A stretch of 64,000 nt of DNA from Syncephalastrum monosporum B8922 (taxonomy: Eukaryota; Mucoromycota; Mucoromycetes; Mucorales; Syncephalastraceae): the NCBI GenBank assembly GCA_000697355.1, contig JNEN01001227.1, positions 737,692 to 801,691 on the forward strand, written 5' to 3'. The translations under genes and the position numbers were made by a program. This document shows, piece after piece, positions 61,628 through 64,000 of the stretch; the stretch's first letter is position 1, and each line of letters opens with the position of its first letter. Below the pieces are notes generated by a model that saw only the letters and a program-made list of their open reading frames with translations, ran no database searches and was not told the DNA's origin.

Positions 61628-63407
61628 ATGGATAACAGCACACTGGGTTCTTCTTGGGCGGATGTTGCTGCCAGCAGTCCGAGCAGCAGCCAGCATGACT
61701 CCTCCAGCATGGCCACGCCTATGCGGGACCAACATGGTCCGACCGGCCCCGAGCAAAAGGTCACCGACGACGAGCACACCCTCCCTCGCAAACAAGACGA
61801 TGAATTTCCTCTGCCACAGGAAGTAGCTAGGGATACAACCACATCTGCGAAAGGTGTCCCCGAGCTAGTGCACCCCGAGCAACAAGAAAAACAACATGAT
61901 ACAAAACAACAACAGGGAGTGCCCACACCGCTCCACTTATCTGAGCGTGATTTTCCGTCACCCCAGGAGTCAGCCAAGGATGCACCCGAGTCTTCCAAGG
62001 CCACTGGTGTCAGTGACCTGCTCCAGACATCGCCAGGTAAAGTAGTGCGAGAGTGAAAATAATAAAATAAAAAAGGGCACCGGGGCTGACACATGCGTTT
62101 GCTGCAGGTCGACAGTCCAACACGACGGTGCCACCTCACCCAGAGCGATCCTTTGCGACGGTTGCCGGTAACAAAGACTTCCCCGATCTGACTCCATCCC
62201 CAGCGAGCAAGAAAGAAACAGGTTCGAGTGATCTGTCTGACATACCCGACGTCAAGGATATGCTGAGTGAACCTTCCGGTACGTTTTTCGGCATGCAAAA
62301 GGGAAACAGAAAAAGTTCGTAGTATTTCTCACACGTCGGTTTCTTTACTTTTTTATTTCTGTAGTCAAAGTGCCTCCCCCACCACCCTCGCAAAGCTTTG
62401 CCAAAAAGGCTGCCCAGGCGCCGGCCGAGGAAGCCCAAAAGGAGTCACCGCGCATGGCTGCCATCCGGGAGCAAAACGCAAAGGCAGAGCAGGCCGCGTC
62501 GTCGCCTCTGAGCAAGACACATGATAACTTCCCCAGCTTGCAGCAATCGAACCGGATGGCCGAAGAAAAGGACACCGATCGTGCGCTGCATGCCGAAGCC
62601 GCCAGTCTGTTGCAAGCGGCTGACGCGACGCGCGAGCCCATCCGCAAAGAATCACCGCCTCCTGCTGCCAAGTCGCCCTCGTTCGCCGAGATCACAGGAA
62701 AGAACTTGGACCGTGCACCTCCTTCGGCCTCGCCCAAGCCAGTTGACCAGCAGCCTGTCTATGACGAGGAAACCGTGTACCAGGAGCGCACGCGGCGCGA
62801 GATCAACCGCTGGCGCCAGGAGAATGAGTCGGGTGGCGTCGAACCCGCGATGGAGCAGCGTCTTGAGACGAAGCAAAAGGAGGCGGCTGAGGCCAAGACG
62901 GGAGAGAATGCCGTTGCAATGCGTCTCCAGTTGTTCGATCGCTCGAACTCTGGCAAGGTGACATGGCTCGATACCATGTATGGCCTGCACCGTCTCGGCC
63001 ACATGTGGATTACCGCCTTGCCCACCGCCTTCATCATCCATCTTCGGCTCTCCCCTGCAACCTCGCCTTATAACTTCCCGTTCATCTACCGCAGCTTGCT
63101 GGATATTGTCACCTTGCCCGTCTACACGTCGCGTGTCCCCCGTGCTCTCGTCGCACCTGCGCCTGCGCTGGGTGACAGCCAGATCGGTGAGATGGTCCGC
63201 CGCTATGGTCACAAGGACCGCCGGGGTCAGCAAGGCTTGTCGCTTCGTGAAGGTTTCCGCGCTGTCAAGCATGTTGAGCGCCTGCGCTGGTGGCAAGCGC
63301 GCCAGTGGGCTGTCAACCGGATACAGTGGTCGATCACTTTCGCTCTTTTCCAAGATCAAGGCATTGTTAGCGAGCCCACTCTCCTTTCTCTCCGCGATTC
63401 CTCATAG
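61628..63407 (+). CDS. Caleosin-like lipid-droplet protein with long disordered N-terminus
   Basis: Three exons (61628-62036, 62108-62278 and 62365-63407) give 540 residues. Residues 1-365 are low-complexity, rich in Ser, Pro, Glu, Lys and Gln, with recurrent short motifs: SSWADVAASS near the start, SFATVAGNKDFPDL, DNFPSL and SFAEITGKN, and DEFPLPQ/RDFPSPQE. The C-terminal part (about 370-540) is a caleosin domain: an EF-hand LFDRSNSGKVTWLDTMYGL (about 383) followed by the hydrophobic hairpin HMWITALPTAFIIHLRLSPA and a soluble tail. Caleosins are lipid-droplet haem peroxygenases; the usual length is 200-300 residues. The proline knot and haem-ligand histidines were not firmly located, so enzymatic activity is uncertain. 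It converges with ATP1. Confidence 0.75.
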
Positions 63408-63475
63408 CTGTTATCGCCTCTCCTCTTTCCCCCATCTCTGACATTCGACGTATACTTATGGCATACCGAGTTTAC

Positions 63476-63515
63476 ACACACACACACACACACGCACGCA
63501 CACACGCACACACAT
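63476..63515 (+). repeat. (CA)n microsatellite
   Basis: Run of acacac dinucleotides with a few gcac interruptions between the convergent caleosin-like and ATP1 genes. Confidence 0.85.
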
Positions 63516-63637
63516 ATAGGAACAAATAAATGAATCTACTGCTTATTGTATTATAAAAGAGAATGAAGCAATGGTGCTTTTCGTTCAGCTTGCTACAGAT
63601 GCAAATGGATTGCTAGGTCGGGGCGTGATGTAGTGAT

Positions 63638-64000
63638 TTACAGGAAGGACTTGACGTGGTTGTCACAGACCTCACGGAGCTTGGTCTCGAGCTCCTTGGA
63701 GAGGACACCCTTGGAGCGGATCTCCTCGAGAAGGGGCTGCTGCTGGGTCTGGAGGTGACCGATGAAGTCCTTCTCCCAGTCGACGACCTTGTTGACGGGG
63801 AGCTTGTCAAGGAAACCGTTGACACCGGCAAACATGATGGGGACCTGAACGGGGATGGACAGGGGAGAGTACTGGGGCTGCTTGAGGAGCTCGGTGAGAC
63901 GGGCACCACGGTTGAGCAAGAACTGGGTGGAGGCATCGAGATCGGAACCGAACTGGGCGAAAGCGGCAACCTCACGGTACTGGGCCAAGAAGAGCTTGAG
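63638..64000 (-). CDS. ATP1: ATP synthase F1 subunit alpha, mitochondrial (3' end only)
   Basis: C-terminal 120 residues of the catalytic-core alpha subunit of mitochondrial ATP synthase; the gene continues beyond the right edge. The visible sequence begins in the C-terminal helical domain (LKLFLAQYREVAAFAQFGSD, then DASTQFLLNRGARLTELLKQ) and continues through QYSPLSIPVQVPIMFAGVNG to a stop at 63638. The AQFGSDLDxxT block is diagnostic of F1 alpha. No intron falls in this part. Strong codon bias towards C-ending codons fits high expression. Confidence 0.95.
   Translation of the reverse strand, partial: LKLFLAQYREVAAFAQFGSDLDASTQFLLNRGARLTELLKQPQYSPLSIPVQVPIMFAGVNGFLDKLPVNKVVDWEKDFIGHLQTQQQPLLEEIRSKGVLSKELETKLREVCDNHVKSFL

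Overview
The window is nuclear DNA of a filamentous fungus. Evidence: dense spliced genes with 45-80 nt GT-AG introns (a few GC-AG), mitochondrial presequences on nuclear genes, a GH18 chitinase, cytosolic HSP90 ending in MEEVD, and AT-rich intergenic DNA. The IRG-like GTPase, the caleosin-like protein and the style of the gene set suggest Mucoromycota, probably Mucorales. That assignment is inference; no species can be named from sequence alone.

1-5.7 kb: the 3' part of mitochondrial FAD glycerol-3-phosphate dehydrogenase, then a nine-exon mitochondrial Glu-tRNA(Gln) amidotransferase subunit B, converging on a FEN1/XPG-like nuclease with an enlarged arch. 7.4-9.7 kb: a POT-family peptide transporter. 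11.2-14.0 kb: a globin-like protein without an obvious proximal histidine, convergent with a 13-exon mitochondrial acetyl-CoA acetyltransferase that uses a 4-nt microexon. 16.0-18.2 kb: an IRG-like GTPase with a predicted myristoylation signal, convergent with an NDUFAF3-type complex I assembly factor. 19.2-25.4 kb: ribosomal protein L35 (uL29), an HMG-box protein, HSP90 and a membrane-anchored chitinase.

25.4-30.4 kb is largely empty except for one possible small spliced gene near 27.94 kb. 30.4-37.9 kb: mitochondrial tyrosyl-tRNA synthetase, glyoxalase I, a MINDY-type deubiquitinase and a REEP/Yop1-type ER protein. 40.1-40.8 kb: a secreted thaumatin-like protein. 41.4-43.1 kb: decayed repeats. 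43.2-48.9 kb: an SCI1-like basic protein, a KIN1/MARK-type kinase with a KA1 tail, and a GNAT protein with a long disordered N-terminus.

48.9-53.7 kb has no gene I can support. 53,727-58,931 is a 5.2-kb CACTA/EnSpm DNA transposon with terminal inverted repeats, a TTA target-site duplication, a TNP2-type transposase carrying one in-frame TGA, and a divergent second spliced gene. 59.9-64 kb: phosphomannomutase, a caleosin-domain protein with a long disordered N-terminus, and the 3' end of mitochondrial ATP synthase subunit alpha. Most host genes are housekeeping genes (mitochondrial translation and respiration, folding, glycosylation, detoxification). I see no metabolic cluster. The most unusual items are the complete CACTA element, the IRG-like GTPase, the atypical globin, the enlarged-arch nuclease and the 4-nt microexon.
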